From contig CANRDA010000015.1 in assembly GCA_947629285.1 (NCBI GenBank), positions 1 to 16,845 on the forward strand: a DNA stretch of 16,845 nucleotides, in the 5' to 3' direction. Under the pieces are notes generated by a model. It did not search any database. It was not told the DNA's origin and saw only the letters and a program-made list of their open reading frames with translations. A program made the position numbers and the translations under genes. The stretch comes from an uncultured Bacilli bacterium (GTDB taxonomy: Bacteria > Bacillota_I > Bacilli_A > RF39 > UBA660). This document shows, piece after piece, positions 5,486 through 13,513 of this stretch (its first letter is position 1; the number at the start of each line of letters is the position of its first letter).

Positions 5486-7630
5486 TCATAAATTTACTCT
5501 TATAGAATTAATTCCTATATCAAAATAATTAGAAGAATCTACTGTTCTTTTAAAATGATATATATACATTAGATTATCTTTTATTTTAACCTTGTATTTA
5601 TTTTTAAATCTATCTATTAAATAGCCTTCTTTTTTATCATATTTCTTTAACATATTATATTTAGATACCATAACTTCTACATTAGAGTCTACTATAACTT
5701 CTAAGTTAGGATTTTTATTATATCTTTTTTTATAACACTCGACTAAATATTTAATCTGTTTATAGTTTAATTCATAAGATAAAGTTACTTTGTTAACACC
5801 TAGGGAGTGCATTAAAGCAACGGTATATGAATTTGTTACATTAAGAGAAAAATCTGTATCTACATTTTTATATTTATAAACACTACCTAACTCACCAACT
5901 AGAAGTTTCATATCAAAATCTGGAAGATGTTCTAAAACTCTGCTTAGTTTTAGTATACATTTTTTATCATTTATTTTATCATATAGTTCTTTACTATCTA
6001 CATATATAGTGTCAAACTTATCTTTAAATTTTAAATACTCTTGATAAGTGTTAATTAATACACTTTTTTCTTCTTTTTTGGGAAAGTTATCCACACATAT
6101 ATCGTATTTTTCTTTTTTATAATTAGATTTATATAATCTTTTACTATCAAGTGTGTGCATAACTTCTCTTCTTAGGTTATTTAATTTATTTACAGGGACA
6201 AATACATTATCACTTAAATCTATTTCTAGGTTTTCAAACTCGTATACAGTATCCCCTAATTTTGTTAGTTGTTCTTTAACCCTTTCTTCTGTTATAGGTG
6301 AAGATATACTCTCTTCTGTTATATAATCACTGTTCATTGATACTTCAAACTCTCCATCGGTTACGTATAATTTAACATGAGAGTTTTTATGTATAGTACA
6401 CTTGCCGCTTATTTTAACTTTTCTATTTATATTAATTTTATCCTGTAATTCTTTTAAGTATTTATAATCAGTTGTCTTAACCACTACTGAATTTTTATTA
6501 ATTAACTTACAAGGGATACTTACTATATCACCAACTTTAGCCTCTTTAATGCTTTTTTTATCTTTAAACATACGAGTAACTATAAAGCCTAAATCAGTAT
6601 TATCTAGTATTCTTATTCCATCGTTTATATTTAAGTCTTCACTTAATTTTATAAATGCTTGTCCATTTTTATAGTCCACTACACTACCTATTTTAATGCC
6701 CATATGGTTAGGTCTAAAAGGATTAGTAAATGAATCATTATCTTCATTAAATATAAATCCTTTTGTAAACTCTCTATTAAATATTTTCTTTAAGTTTTTA
6801 ATATCACTATCTGTTATTTTAGTTTCTTTAAACTTATTATAATTAGTTATAGCCTTACGGTATAAATGTGTGACTAAGTATACATATTCCTTACTCTTCA
6901 TTCTACCTTCTATTTTTAGACTATCTACTCCTATTTCAAGTAGTTCACCTAAATAGCTTAAAGTATTTAAATCTTTTGTACTTAGTAAATATTTATCTTT
7001 ATTTACTATTTTGCCATCTATTTCAAGGTCATATGGCTGTCTACATATCTGTGCGCATGTCCCCCTATTGCCACTTCTATTACCTATTAAAGCACTCATC
7101 AAACACTCACCAGAATAACTCATACAAAGAGCTCCGTGTATAAATATCTCTATTTCTATATTAGTATTTTCTTTTATATATTTAATGAGTTCTATTGGAG
7201 TTTCACGAGCGAGTACTACCCTTTTAACTCCTAATTTCTCACATAGTTTAACACCCTCTAAATTGTGTATATGAGCCTGAGTTGATACATGTATATCTAA
7301 ATTAGGATATGTTTTTCTAACTAAATCAATCATTCCCATATCCTGCATAATTACTGCATCTACATTGTTGCGGTATAAGAAATCTATATAGTTCATAAAT
7401 CTTTCTACTTCTATATCATATATTAGAGTATTTACAGTTACATAAACTTTTACTCCATATAAATGACAAGTATTAATAGCACATACTAACTCTTCATTAG
7501 TAAAGTTTCCTGCAAAGCTTCTAGCACCAAAGTTAATACCTGATAAATATACTGCATCACAATTAGCATTTATAGCTGCAAATAAACATTCCATATTCCC
7601 AACAGGAGAAAGTAATTCAACACTTTTCAT
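5486..7630 (-). CDS. U32 peptidase-family protein, RlhA/TrhP-like RNA hydroxylation type
   Basis: A 714-aa protein opening with VELLSPVGNMECLFAAI, the usual start of U32 proteins. The family signature spans about residues 161-200: EIFIHGALCMSYSGECLM followed by GNRSGNRGTCAQICRQPY. Cysteines C169, C176, C192 and C196 lie in this block; U32 proteins such as RlhA and UbiU/UbiV carry an Fe-S cluster in this region. Despite the peptidase name, characterised members with this architecture (E. coli RlhA, the TrhP proteins) support prephenate-dependent hydroxylation of C2501 in 23S rRNA or of wobble uridine in tRNA. Residues about 310-380 look like a small beta-rich domain, and the tail is long, so it resembles the larger Firmicute members. 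Which RNA it modifies is unknown. GGTGG lies just before the ATG. Confidence 0.92.
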   Translation of the reverse strand: MKSVELLSPVGNMECLFAAINANCDAVYLSGINFGARSFAGNFTNEELVCAINTCHLYGVKVYVTVNTLIYDIEVERFMNYIDFLYRNNVDAVIMQDMGMIDLVRKTYPNLDIHVSTQAHIHNLEGVKLCEKLGVKRVVLARETPIELIKYIKENTNIEIEIFIHGALCMSYSGECLMSALIGNRSGNRGTCAQICRQPYDLEIDGKIVNKDKYLLSTKDLNTLSYLGELLEIGVDSLKIEGRMKSKEYVYLVTHLYRKAITNYNKFKETKITDSDIKNLKKIFNREFTKGFIFNEDNDSFTNPFRPNHMGIKIGSVVDYKNGQAFIKLSEDLNINDGIRILDNTDLGFIVTRMFKDKKSIKEAKVGDIVSIPCKLINKNSVVVKTTDYKYLKELQDKININRKVKISGKCTIHKNSHVKLYVTDGEFEVSMNSDYITEESISSPITEERVKEQLTKLGDTVYEFENLEIDLSDNVFVPVNKLNNLRREVMHTLDSKRLYKSNYKKEKYDICVDNFPKKEEKSVLINTYQEYLKFKDKFDTIYVDSKELYDKINDKKCILKLSRVLEHLPDFDMKLLVGELGSVYKYKNVDTDFSLNVTNSYTVALMHSLGVNKVTLSYELNYKQIKYLVECYKKRYNKNPNLEVIVDSNVEVMVSKYNMLKKYDKKEGYLIDRFKNKYKVKIKDNLMYIYHFKRTVDSSNYFDIGINSIRVNL

Positions 7631-7645
7631 ACAACCACCAAATAG

Positions 7646-7654
7646 ATTATACCA
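7646..7654 (-). promoter_or_regulatory. Extended -10 promoter for the U32 gene
   Basis: The minus strand reads TGGTATAAT, a perfect TATAAT (7646-7651) with an extended TGN. No good -35 is seen. The predicted transcription start is about 7639, giving a very short leader before the ATG at 7630. Confidence 0.6.
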
Positions 7655-7662
7655 TTTTTTTA

Positions 7663-7691
7663 AATAAAGAAAAATACATTATAAAATGTAT
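7663..7691 (-). terminator. AT-rich intrinsic terminator after the CinA-like gene
   Basis: On the minus strand ATACATT (7685-7691) and AATGTAT (7674-7680) form a perfect 7-bp stem with a 4-nt loop, followed by TTTTCTTTATTT. The stem begins at the last base of the CinA stop codon. It is weak thermodynamically but has canonical layout and separates this gene from the U32 gene. Confidence 0.68.
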
Positions 7692-8158
7692 CAATTTAAT
7701 ATTTCTAAAAGTTTATCTTTTATAAAGTTTACAATATCTTCTTTATTATCAATTCTACTATCTTTTGTAACTATCATATCATAGTTATAAAACTTATCTA
7801 AATCTTTATCATATATACTTATATATACTTTATTATCGTCTCCATATAAGTTATTCTTATCTAATTTACAAAGTTTACCTGTTATTCCAACACCATAATT
7901 AGAATTTGTAAATTTACATATAGATTCACTCATTTCCATAGCGGTTTCGATACTATATACACTATATTTATTAATTATATCCTCATTTACACCCATCTTT
8001 ATTTTAAACTCATTTGAGTATGTAACTGCGCTAAATTTAATTACATCACTAGCGCCACTTATATTAGTTATACTATTAACTAAACTACCACCTGTACAAG
8101 ATTCCATTGTACTTATCGTTTTACCTTGTTCTTTTAATAAATTAACTACTTCTAACAC
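7691..8158 (-). CDS. CinA C-terminal domain protein (PncC-like)
   Basis: A 155-aa stand-alone CinA C-terminal domain. Seen: the hallmark MESCTGGSL (residues 18-26) with its nucleophilic-serine region, GASDVIKFSAVTYSNEFK (35-52), and VGITG (about 89-93). The family includes PncC, which deamidates nicotinamide mononucleotide to nicotinate mononucleotide in pyridine-nucleotide salvage. Normal members continue after the TG with a glycine-rich IAGPGGGT-like loop and then GTVYIA. Here the sequence is TGKLCKLDKNNLYGDDNKVYISI, so the glycine-rich loop is absent and activity is uncertain. The start is GTG (8156-8158); an AGGTGA lies 4 nt upstream, and an overlapping ATG (8158-8160) is out of frame and stops after two codons. 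It is monocistronic: own promoter upstream and a terminator over the stop. Confidence 0.87.
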   Translation of the reverse strand: MLEVVNLLKEQGKTISTMESCTGGSLVNSITNISGASDVIKFSAVTYSNEFKIKMGVNEDIINKYSVYSIETAMEMSESICKFTNSNYGVGITGKLCKLDKNNLYGDDNKVYISIYDKDLDKFYNYDMIVTKDSRIDNKEDIVNFIKDKLLEILN

Positions 8159-8173
8159 ATTATCACCTATTAA

Positions 8174-8202
8174 ATAATACCACCCTTTTTTATTTTTATC
8201 AA
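8174..8202 (-). promoter_or_regulatory. Promoter of the CinA-like gene
   Basis: -35 TTGATA (8197-8202), a spacer of exactly 17 nt, and -10 TATTAT (8174-8179) with an extended TGG. It lies in the 47-nt spacer between the deacetylase-like gene and the CinA-like gene. Confidence 0.7.
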
Positions 8203-8205
8203 CAA

Positions 8206-9036
8206 TTATTCTAAAACGTTTTCTTCTAAATTAGATAGTTTATATCCTTTAGATTTTATATATATTATTATAGACGATAACTCTTTTTTTACCTGTGAAT
8301 TTATTTTAAGTGATAAAAGCGAACCTGATTCTAATTTACTTTTTATATCTTGAAGTGGTGTTTTATCAGATATAACTACTGGTCTTATTGTATAGTTACC
8401 TTTCACTTTACATATATCTACATTACTTTTATTATCCTCTAAATTATAGCAAAAAACATTTTGCTGTTTGTTTACTCTTTTTATGACCATATCCATCCAA
8501 TCAAAATTAGAATCGTTATAATCATCTAATAATATTCCTACATTATGTCCATCTTTTATTAACTCTTTTACTAAATCATTATTCCAGTTAGTATTTACAA
8601 AGAAAGTTGCTTTAACATTATAGTTATTTATTATATTTAATATATCTATAACATTGTCATTTGCTTCTACTGTAAATATTAAACTTACCATTCTTTTAGA
8701 TGGATTTCCTTTTATTATATACTTATCCATATTATCAGTTAAACTTACCTTAGGATATGTATAGTTATAAATATATAAACTATCGCTGTAAAATCCATTG
8801 TTTTTCATATTTCTATAACTTTTACTTATATTAACTTCTCTACCTCTTACCCCAGGTATAATAGTATTATTATCTATAATAGCATCTATACTACTTTGTT
8901 TATACTTATCTTTATTTTCTTTTATTTCAATCATTATATTATCCATATCACTTACTACTAAAGCTGTTTTTTCAGTAATAAAAAAACTAAAACATGTAAG
9001 AGTAATTAGGCCTATTATTTGAAATATTTTCTTCAT
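8206..9036 (-). CDS. Degenerate NodB-like polysaccharide deacetylase, membrane-anchored
   Basis: A 276-aa protein with an uncleaved-looking N-terminal membrane segment (about residues 4-22), so probably an anchored extracytoplasmic protein. Residues about 58-115 contain IIPGVRGREVNISKSYRNMK and an SLTDNMDKYIIKGN segment. After that comes a recognisable NodB fold start, KRMVSLIFTVEANDN (114-128) and VKATFFVNTNW (141-151), then ELIKDGHNVGILLDDYND (158-175). In active NodB enzymes the first motif is TFDDG and the second H-S/T-x-x-H. Here they are FTVEAND and GHNVGILLD: the motif 1 aspartate pair and the second metal-binding histidine are absent, so catalysis is unlikely. AGGTGA lies 4 nt before the ATG. 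It follows spo0A by 71 nt without a clear terminator, so a sporulation-linked cell-wall role is plausible but inferred. Confidence 0.8.
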   Translation of the reverse strand: MKKIFQIIGLITLTCFSFFITEKTALVVSDMDNIMIEIKENKDKYKQSSIDAIIDNNTIIPGVRGREVNISKSYRNMKNNGFYSDSLYIYNYTYPKVSLTDNMDKYIIKGNPSKRMVSLIFTVEANDNVIDILNIINNYNVKATFFVNTNWNNDLVKELIKDGHNVGILLDDYNDSNFDWMDMVIKRVNKQQNVFCYNLEDNKSNVDICKVKGNYTIRPVVISDKTPLQDIKSKLESGSLLSLKINSQVKKELSSIIIYIKSKGYKLSNLEENVLE

Positions 9037-9107
9037 AAGGTCACCTAATTAAATATATGAATTTTATTACTTGTTTTTACAAATAAAAGTAAAAAGGAGT
9101 AAAAAAT

Positions 9108-9866
9108 TTACCCAACTTTATTATAATCTAATCTTAATTTATCAGCAACAGTTACAATAAATTCCGAATTTGTAGGTTTAGCCCTATCGATATCTACACT
9201 ATTTCCAAAAATTTCTTCCATTAAATCCCAATTACCTCTATTCCAACTAACCTCAATTGCATGCCTTATCGCACGTTCTACACGAGATACAGTTGTATCA
9301 AACTTGAGTGCTAATTCAGGATATAATTCCTTTGTTATCCCACCAATCATATCTGGATTTTCAAATATTAAACTAACACCTTCTCTAATATATTGGTAAC
9401 CTTTTATATGTGAAGGAATTCCCAATTCGTGAAGTATTTTGGTAACAGCAATTTGTAAATTGTTGTATCTCAAATCAATATTTTTACCTACTTGTTTCTT
9501 ATTACAACAATCAAGTATCCTTTTCTCTAAATCATCAAAATCAAATGGTTTTAATATATAATAACTTACTCCATAATCGGATACTTCCCTTATTACCTCC
9601 TGAGTATTATAGCTAGTTGCCACTATGACGTTTTTACACAAATTTTTATTTTTCATTTGCTCTAACACGTATAAACCATCTTTATTAGGCATTATAAGGT
9701 CTAATATTATTACATCATATTGGTCATCTTCTATATGTTTTAATCCTTCAACACCATCACTTGCTGACGATGAAACTTCTATTTGTTTACTACTTTTAAA
9801 ATACTCCTTTACTGCTTCAATTAACTGCGTATTGTCATCTATCATAAGAACTTTTATTTTGTTCAT
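9108..9866 (-). CDS. spo0A: Stage 0 sporulation response regulator Spo0A
   Basis: The master transcription factor for entry into sporulation, a 252-aa cytoplasmic DNA-binding response regulator. The receiver domain (1 to about 120) has the acidic pair D10-D11 in MIDDN, the phosphoacceptor D56 in ILDLIMP, the switch residue T84 in VATS and K106 in YILKPFD. A short linker leads to the effector domain (about 135-250) with the family-specific HELGIPSHIKGYQYIREGV, ITKELYPELALKF and the recognition-helix region SRVERAIRHAIEVSWNRGN. All key receiver residues are present and the length is normal, so it should be functional. An AAAGGG precedes the ATG. Two 0A-box-like sites at 9937-9956 suggest autoregulation, as known for the family. 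Downstream is the deacetylase-like gene, possibly co-transcribed. Confidence 0.97.
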   Translation of the reverse strand: MNKIKVLMIDDNTQLIEAVKEYFKSSKQIEVSSSASDGVEGLKHIEDDQYDVIILDLIMPNKDGLYVLEQMKNKNLCKNVIVATSYNTQEVIREVSDYGVSYYILKPFDFDDLEKRILDCCNKKQVGKNIDLRYNNLQIAVTKILHELGIPSHIKGYQYIREGVSLIFENPDMIGGITKELYPELALKFDTTVSRVERAIRHAIEVSWNRGNWDLMEEIFGNSVDIDRAKPTNSEFIVTVADKLRLDYNKVG

Positions 9867-9889
9867 ATCTATCTTCCCTTTCTATAATA

Positions 9890-9918
9890 ATTATACAACA
9901 CACAACATAAAGCTTCCA
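9890..9918 (-). promoter_or_regulatory. Possible spo0A promoter
   Basis: A perfect TATAAT on the minus strand (9890-9895), 23 nt before the spo0A ATG, with TGGAAG (9913-9918, 3 of 6 matches to TTGACA) at a 17-nt spacing. The weak -35 fits a promoter that needs an activator such as Spo0A bound just upstream. Confidence 0.45.
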
Positions 9919-9936
9919 GAGTTTATTTTATCTAGT

Positions 9937-9956
9937 TTTGTCTTACTTTGTCGAAA
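9937..9956. promoter_or_regulatory. Tandem 0A boxes upstream of spo0A
   Basis: The plus strand reads TTTGTCGAAA at 9947-9956, a full match to the Spo0A recognition core TGTCGAA. A second, imperfect copy begins at 9937 (TTTGTCTTAC), exactly 10 bp away, so both face the same side of the helix. They lie about 55-70 bp upstream of the inferred spo0A transcription start, between the glycosyltransferase stop and spo0A. Confidence 0.75.
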
Positions 9957-9976
9957 TATATAGAAATTTATAATTA

Positions 9977-11218
9977 TTATTTCCCATGTATACCTCTTTT
10001 AAAAGTATTTTTTAATCTGCTAAAAAATGTTTTATTTTTTTTCAAAGGTCTTCCCTTGAGCGCTAATTTATATACTGATAAAACTCTTTCAGCAAAATAT
10101 TTTGAGGAATACGTTTCAGCATTAATTCTTGCTTGACTTCCCATCATTTTCCTTTTATCTTTATCGCTAATTAATTCACTCATTTTATCAATATATTCTT
10201 TTTTATTTTTAAATAAATATCCAGTTAAAGAATCTATTACCACGTTTCTAAAACTCTCATCATCTAAAGCAACAACAGGTAGTGAGGCAGCCATTGCTTC
10301 AATAACTGTTAACCCTTGAGTTTCAGTATGAGATGCTGTTACAAATATATCAGCTATATTATAGTATACAGGAACTTCTTCCCATGGAACTTTTCCGGTA
10401 AATATAACCTTACTATCTATCTTGTATTTCTTTGCTAAATCTTTATATTTTTCTAAATCTGGTCCATCTCCCACTATTATTAATTTGCAATTTTTATTTT
10501 TTTTAAGTAAACTTACATGATTTTCAATTAAAAAGTCTATACTTTTTTCCTGTGCGACTCTACCAACAAAAAGTAAAACAACATCATTTTCTTTTAAATT
10601 TAATACTTTTCTTTTGGCTTCAAGCTTAGATACTTCTAATTTTTCTTTATAAAATCTTTCTATCTCTATTCCAGTTGGTATTATATGTACATTTCTATCA
10701 TATTTATATTTTTCTTTAAATAAATCATATGTTTTTTTTGTTGGAACAATCAGTTCTTCAATAGTTTTATCACAATAAAATTTAGTTAAATACTCTACTA
10801 TTTTTTTACTTGATTTATCAAAATATCCTTTTGTTATATAATGTACATAATCTTCATACATAGTGTGATAGGTGTGGACAACTGGTATGTCTAATTGTTT
10901 ACCTATTACTCTAGCAAATGTACCTATACCAAACTCAGTTTGTGAATGTATTATATCTAAATTCCAATCTTTTATTTTATTTACAGCTTTTATAGGATAA
11001 AAGGTCGTAAGTCTGTAATCATATATACCTGTTGGAATGCCTGGTATTCTAATTATTCTACCATTATCTTCAAAATGATAAGACATATCTTCAGGATTAA
11101 CTGTAACAATAAATACCTTATGTCCTTTCTTTCTTAAAGCATTTTCAAGCATTTGTATACTAGTTGAAACGCCATTTATAAATGGTGGGTACGTATCTGT
11201 AAATATTCCTATTCTCAT
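9977..11218 (-). CDS. GT4 glycosyltransferase, probable diacylglycerol glucosyltransferase
   Basis: A 413-aa two-domain (GT-B) glycosyltransferase of family GT4. The N-terminal domain starts MRIGIFTDTYPPFINGVSTS, with VVHTYHTMYEDY (113-124) lining the acceptor site. The C-terminal donor domain has VLLFVGRVAQEKSID (R220, K225), IIVGDGPDL (247-255) and the E-x7-E motif ETQGLTVIE (E299, E307). The opening and the HTYHTMYEDY segment are typical of 1,2-diacylglycerol 3-glucosyltransferases, such as the Acholeplasma monoglucosyl-DAG synthase, which make membrane glycolipids on the inner face. The exact sugar and acceptor are inferred. The basic tail (KGRPLKKNKTF and RLKNTFKRGIHGK) suits membrane-surface binding. 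Its ATG overlaps the upstream gene's stop as ATGA, and the AGGTGA 4 nt before it lies in that gene's last codons, so translation is coupled. Confidence 0.9.
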   Translation of the reverse strand: MRIGIFTDTYPPFINGVSTSIQMLENALRKKGHKVFIVTVNPEDMSYHFEDNGRIIRIPGIPTGIYDYRLTTFYPIKAVNKIKDWNLDIIHSQTEFGIGTFARVIGKQLDIPVVHTYHTMYEDYVHYITKGYFDKSSKKIVEYLTKFYCDKTIEELIVPTKKTYDLFKEKYKYDRNVHIIPTGIEIERFYKEKLEVSKLEAKRKVLNLKENDVVLLFVGRVAQEKSIDFLIENHVSLLKKNKNCKLIIVGDGPDLEKYKDLAKKYKIDSKVIFTGKVPWEEVPVYYNIADIFVTASHTETQGLTVIEAMAASLPVVALDDESFRNVVIDSLTGYLFKNKKEYIDKMSELISDKDKRKMMGSQARINAETYSSKYFAERVLSVYKLALKGRPLKKNKTFFSRLKNTFKRGIHGK

Positions 11219-12216
11219 TTTTTCACCTTCTTAACACTCAAAGCAATAGCTCCTACTATCATTCCAAAATAATATGTTATAAATCTCCACACAAGCATTA
11301 AGGCTGACAATTTACTTCCTGTAACAAAATTTCCATAGAATTGTACAAATCCATATTCAAGACCACCTGTCCCACCTGGAATAGGTACAAATGAACCTAT
11401 AACCATTACATATGCACTTGTAACAATTGCTATTCCTGGGGTAAACGAATTAAAATCACCCATTGAATATAAAACAAGTAGTGGGATTAAGTATAAACAC
11501 GAAAGAGCAATTAAATTATAAAGTATATTACATATAAAATTTTTTTTATCTTTTAAAAGTATTTTCGCACTTTCATTAAAATTTGTAATATTTTCATCCC
11601 ATTCTTTTAATTTTTTAGATTTATCTTTAACTATTTTTAATTTAGTTAAAACAGTAATACCTAAATTTATTAACATTTTATTTATCTTTTTCGTAAAAGC
11701 AATAACAAACATTATAACTATAATAAGTGTATTAATAATAAAACCTAAAGTTATTAAATGACTAAGTAATTGAACCTTATTAAAAATATGAAATACATGA
11801 TTAGATATAAGAGCAATTAATCCTAAAAGTACAAGAGCTATTTGATATACTATAAAATTTTCAAGAACAACACTTGTAGACTTTGCATAGTCTAATCCAT
11901 TTTTTTTTAAATAATATATTTGATAAGGTTGACCACCTGTTGCAAATGGAGTAACTGCGTTAAAAAACTGTGTCCTTAATACTAACTGAAATGCTGATGA
12001 AAATTTAAAATTTTTATTCATTTTTTTACAAAATGAATACATAGGATATGCCCTAAAAATCCAAAAGCAAATCAAAAGTATTAAAGCTAATATTAAGTAT
12101 AAAATATTCATAGTTAATATTTGATTTACTATAGCATAAAAATTATCTTTTAAGGAAAAATATAAAACCAATAAAGTAATAATTATAAGTATAATAATGT
12201 TTAATCTTTTCTTCAT
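11215..12216 (-). CDS. Lysylphosphatidylglycerol synthase-type (flippase-like) membrane protein
   Basis: A 333-aa integral membrane protein of the UPF0104/YbhN type, related to the flippase half of MprF. I see about 7-8 hydrophobic segments (for example 7-22, 37-54, 118-138, 155-174, 230-251, 260-277, 303-326) and the family landmarks NAVTPFATGGQPYQIYYL (86-103) and FVPIPGGTGGLEYGF (276-290). The soluble aminoacyl-transfer domain of MprF is missing, so it does not lysinylate lipids. A lipid translocation or lipid-handling role is inferred, strengthened by the overlapping glycolipid glycosyltransferase downstream. It begins 1 nt after the pgk stop with no strong Shine-Dalgarno of its own, so it probably depends on translation from pgk. 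Confidence 0.88.
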   Translation of the reverse strand: MKKRLNIIILIIITLLVLYFSLKDNFYAIVNQILTMNILYLILALILLICFWIFRAYPMYSFCKKMNKNFKFSSAFQLVLRTQFFNAVTPFATGGQPYQIYYLKKNGLDYAKSTSVVLENFIVYQIALVLLGLIALISNHVFHIFNKVQLLSHLITLGFIINTLIIVIMFVIAFTKKINKMLINLGITVLTKLKIVKDKSKKLKEWDENITNFNESAKILLKDKKNFICNILYNLIALSCLYLIPLLVLYSMGDFNSFTPGIAIVTSAYVMVIGSFVPIPGGTGGLEYGFVQFYGNFVTGSKLSALMLVWRFITYYFGMIVGAIALSVKKVKK

Positions 12217-12217
12217 A

Positions 12218-13390
12218 TTATTTATCTATAGCCTCTAAAGCAGGAAGTTTTTTTCCTTCTAATAATTCTAAAGAAGCTCCTCCACCTGTAGAAATATGAG
12301 TAAAAGAATTTTTATATCCGAAATTAATAGCACAAGAAGCTGTATCTCCTCCACCTATAATTACTGTTTTATTAGTATTTGAAAGAAATTCTAATATTTC
12401 CTTTGTTCCTGTTGAGTATTTATCAATTTCACTATATCCTAAAGGTCCATTCCAAAATACTGTATTTGTTTTATCTAATATATTTTTAAAATTTTCTATA
12501 GTTTTTAATCCAATATCTAATCCTATATCATCAGATTCAAATTCATCGTTTAATTTAGTCTTTACTTCACCATCTAACTCTTTAGATACTACTGAATCTA
12601 TAGGTAGAATTATACGTTCTTTATATTGTTTTAACATATTTAAACAAAAATCTATTGAATCTTCATCTAATAAGGATTTCCCTATATTATATCCTAAAGC
12701 ATTTAAGAAAGTATAAGCCATTCCACCCCCTATTAATATATAATCACATTTAGATATTAAATTTTCAATAACACCTATTTTATCTTTTACTTTAGCTCCT
12801 CCAAGTATCAAAGCAAAAGGTTTTTTAGGACTGTTTAAAATACTATTTAAATTATTAAGTTCACTTTCTACTAAAAAACCAATTCCATTAGGTAAATATT
12901 TAGATATACCTACATTAGATGCATGACTTCTATGACAAGTTCCAAAAGCATCATTTATAAATATATCCCCTAAAGATGCCCAATATTTTCCTAAAGATTC
13001 ATCATTACCAGATTCTAGTTTTTCAGGTAAGTCTTCAAATCTTGTATTTTCCATTAGTAAAACTTCACCGGGTTTTAAATTATTTACTGCATTTTCTAAT
13101 TTTTTACCTCTTGTTTCATCTACAAATATTACATCTTTTTTTAATAATTCACTTAATCTAATAGACACCGTCTTTAATGAATTAGTTTTTTTATCTTTTT
13201 CTTCTTGTATTCTGCCTAAATGGCTCATTAATATTATTTTAGCATTGTGTGCTATAGCATAGTTTATAGTATTTAAACTCATAACTATTCTATTATCATC
13301 TAATATTTTATTATCTTTCATTGGAACATTAAAGTCTACTCTTATTATTACTTTTTTATTATTTAAATTGAAATCCCTAACACTCCTCAT
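12218..13390 (-). CDS. pgk: Phosphoglycerate kinase
   Basis: A cytoplasmic glycolytic enzyme that transfers phosphate from 1,3-bisphosphoglycerate to ADP. It has the full length of the family (390 aa). Seen: the substrate-binding IIRVDFNVPMKDN (about 15-27), MSHLGR (55-60), MENTRFEDLPEK (about 113-124), DAFGTCHRSHAS (about 147-158), LGGAKVKDKIGVIENL (about 196-211), FWNGPLGYSEIDKYSTGT (about 312-329) and the nucleotide-binding IIGGGDTASC and STGGGASLELLEGKKLPALEAI. All expected blocks are intact. GGTGA lies 4 nt before the ATG. It is the first gene of a packed operon with the flippase-like protein and the GT4 enzyme rather than sitting with gap, tpi, gpm and eno, which is unusual. Confidence 0.98.
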   Translation of the reverse strand: MRSVRDFNLNNKKVIIRVDFNVPMKDNKILDDNRIVMSLNTINYAIAHNAKIILMSHLGRIQEEKDKKTNSLKTVSIRLSELLKKDVIFVDETRGKKLENAVNNLKPGEVLLMENTRFEDLPEKLESGNDESLGKYWASLGDIFINDAFGTCHRSHASNVGISKYLPNGIGFLVESELNNLNSILNSPKKPFALILGGAKVKDKIGVIENLISKCDYILIGGGMAYTFLNALGYNIGKSLLDEDSIDFCLNMLKQYKERIILPIDSVVSKELDGEVKTKLNDEFESDDIGLDIGLKTIENFKNILDKTNTVFWNGPLGYSEIDKYSTGTKEILEFLSNTNKTVIIGGGDTASCAINFGYKNSFTHISTGGGASLELLEGKKLPALEAIDK

Positions 13391-13405
13391 TTTATCACCA
13401 TATTA

Positions 13406-13434
13406 ATTGTATCAAATTTCTAAAGAAAAGTCAT
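13406..13434 (-). promoter_or_regulatory. Promoter of the pgk operon
   Basis: -35 ATGACT (13429-13434, 4 of 6), a 17-nt spacer, and -10 TACAAT (13406-13411) with an extended TGA. The spacer contains an imperfect palindrome TTTCTAAAGAAA (13417-13428, plus strand), a possible operator position. The leader to the pgk ATG is short. Confidence 0.62.
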
Positions 13435-13480
13435 TAAACTATAATAAATTTATATAAATATATTATAAAATTTTAATTAA

Positions 13481-13510
13481 GAAATAAAAGTCCAAGATAT
13501 TAACCTTGGA
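13481..13510 (-). terminator. Terminator of the suf operon
   Basis: TCCAAG (13491-13496) and CTTGGA (13505-13510) form a 6-bp stem with an 8-nt loop, 3 nt after the sufS stop. On the minus strand CTTTTATTTC follows. The plus strand also has a T-run after the stem, so it may act in both directions. It isolates suf from pgk. Confidence 0.75.
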
Positions 13511-13513
13511 TTT

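Noticed and set aside
9062..9092. Hairpin between spo0A and the deacetylase-like gene as a terminator
   Set aside because: The TTACTT/AAGTAA stem is weak and interrupted, and is followed by TAAAATTC rather than a T-run on the minus strand.
9625..10136. Two plus-strand frames over spo0A and the end of the GT4 gene
   Set aside because: Both are antisense to well-supported genes, have no ribosome-binding site and have no recognisable motif.
12976..13161. Plus-strand 61-codon frame inside pgk
   Set aside because: Antisense to pgk and made of Leu/Phe/His/Tyr repeats; a shadow frame.
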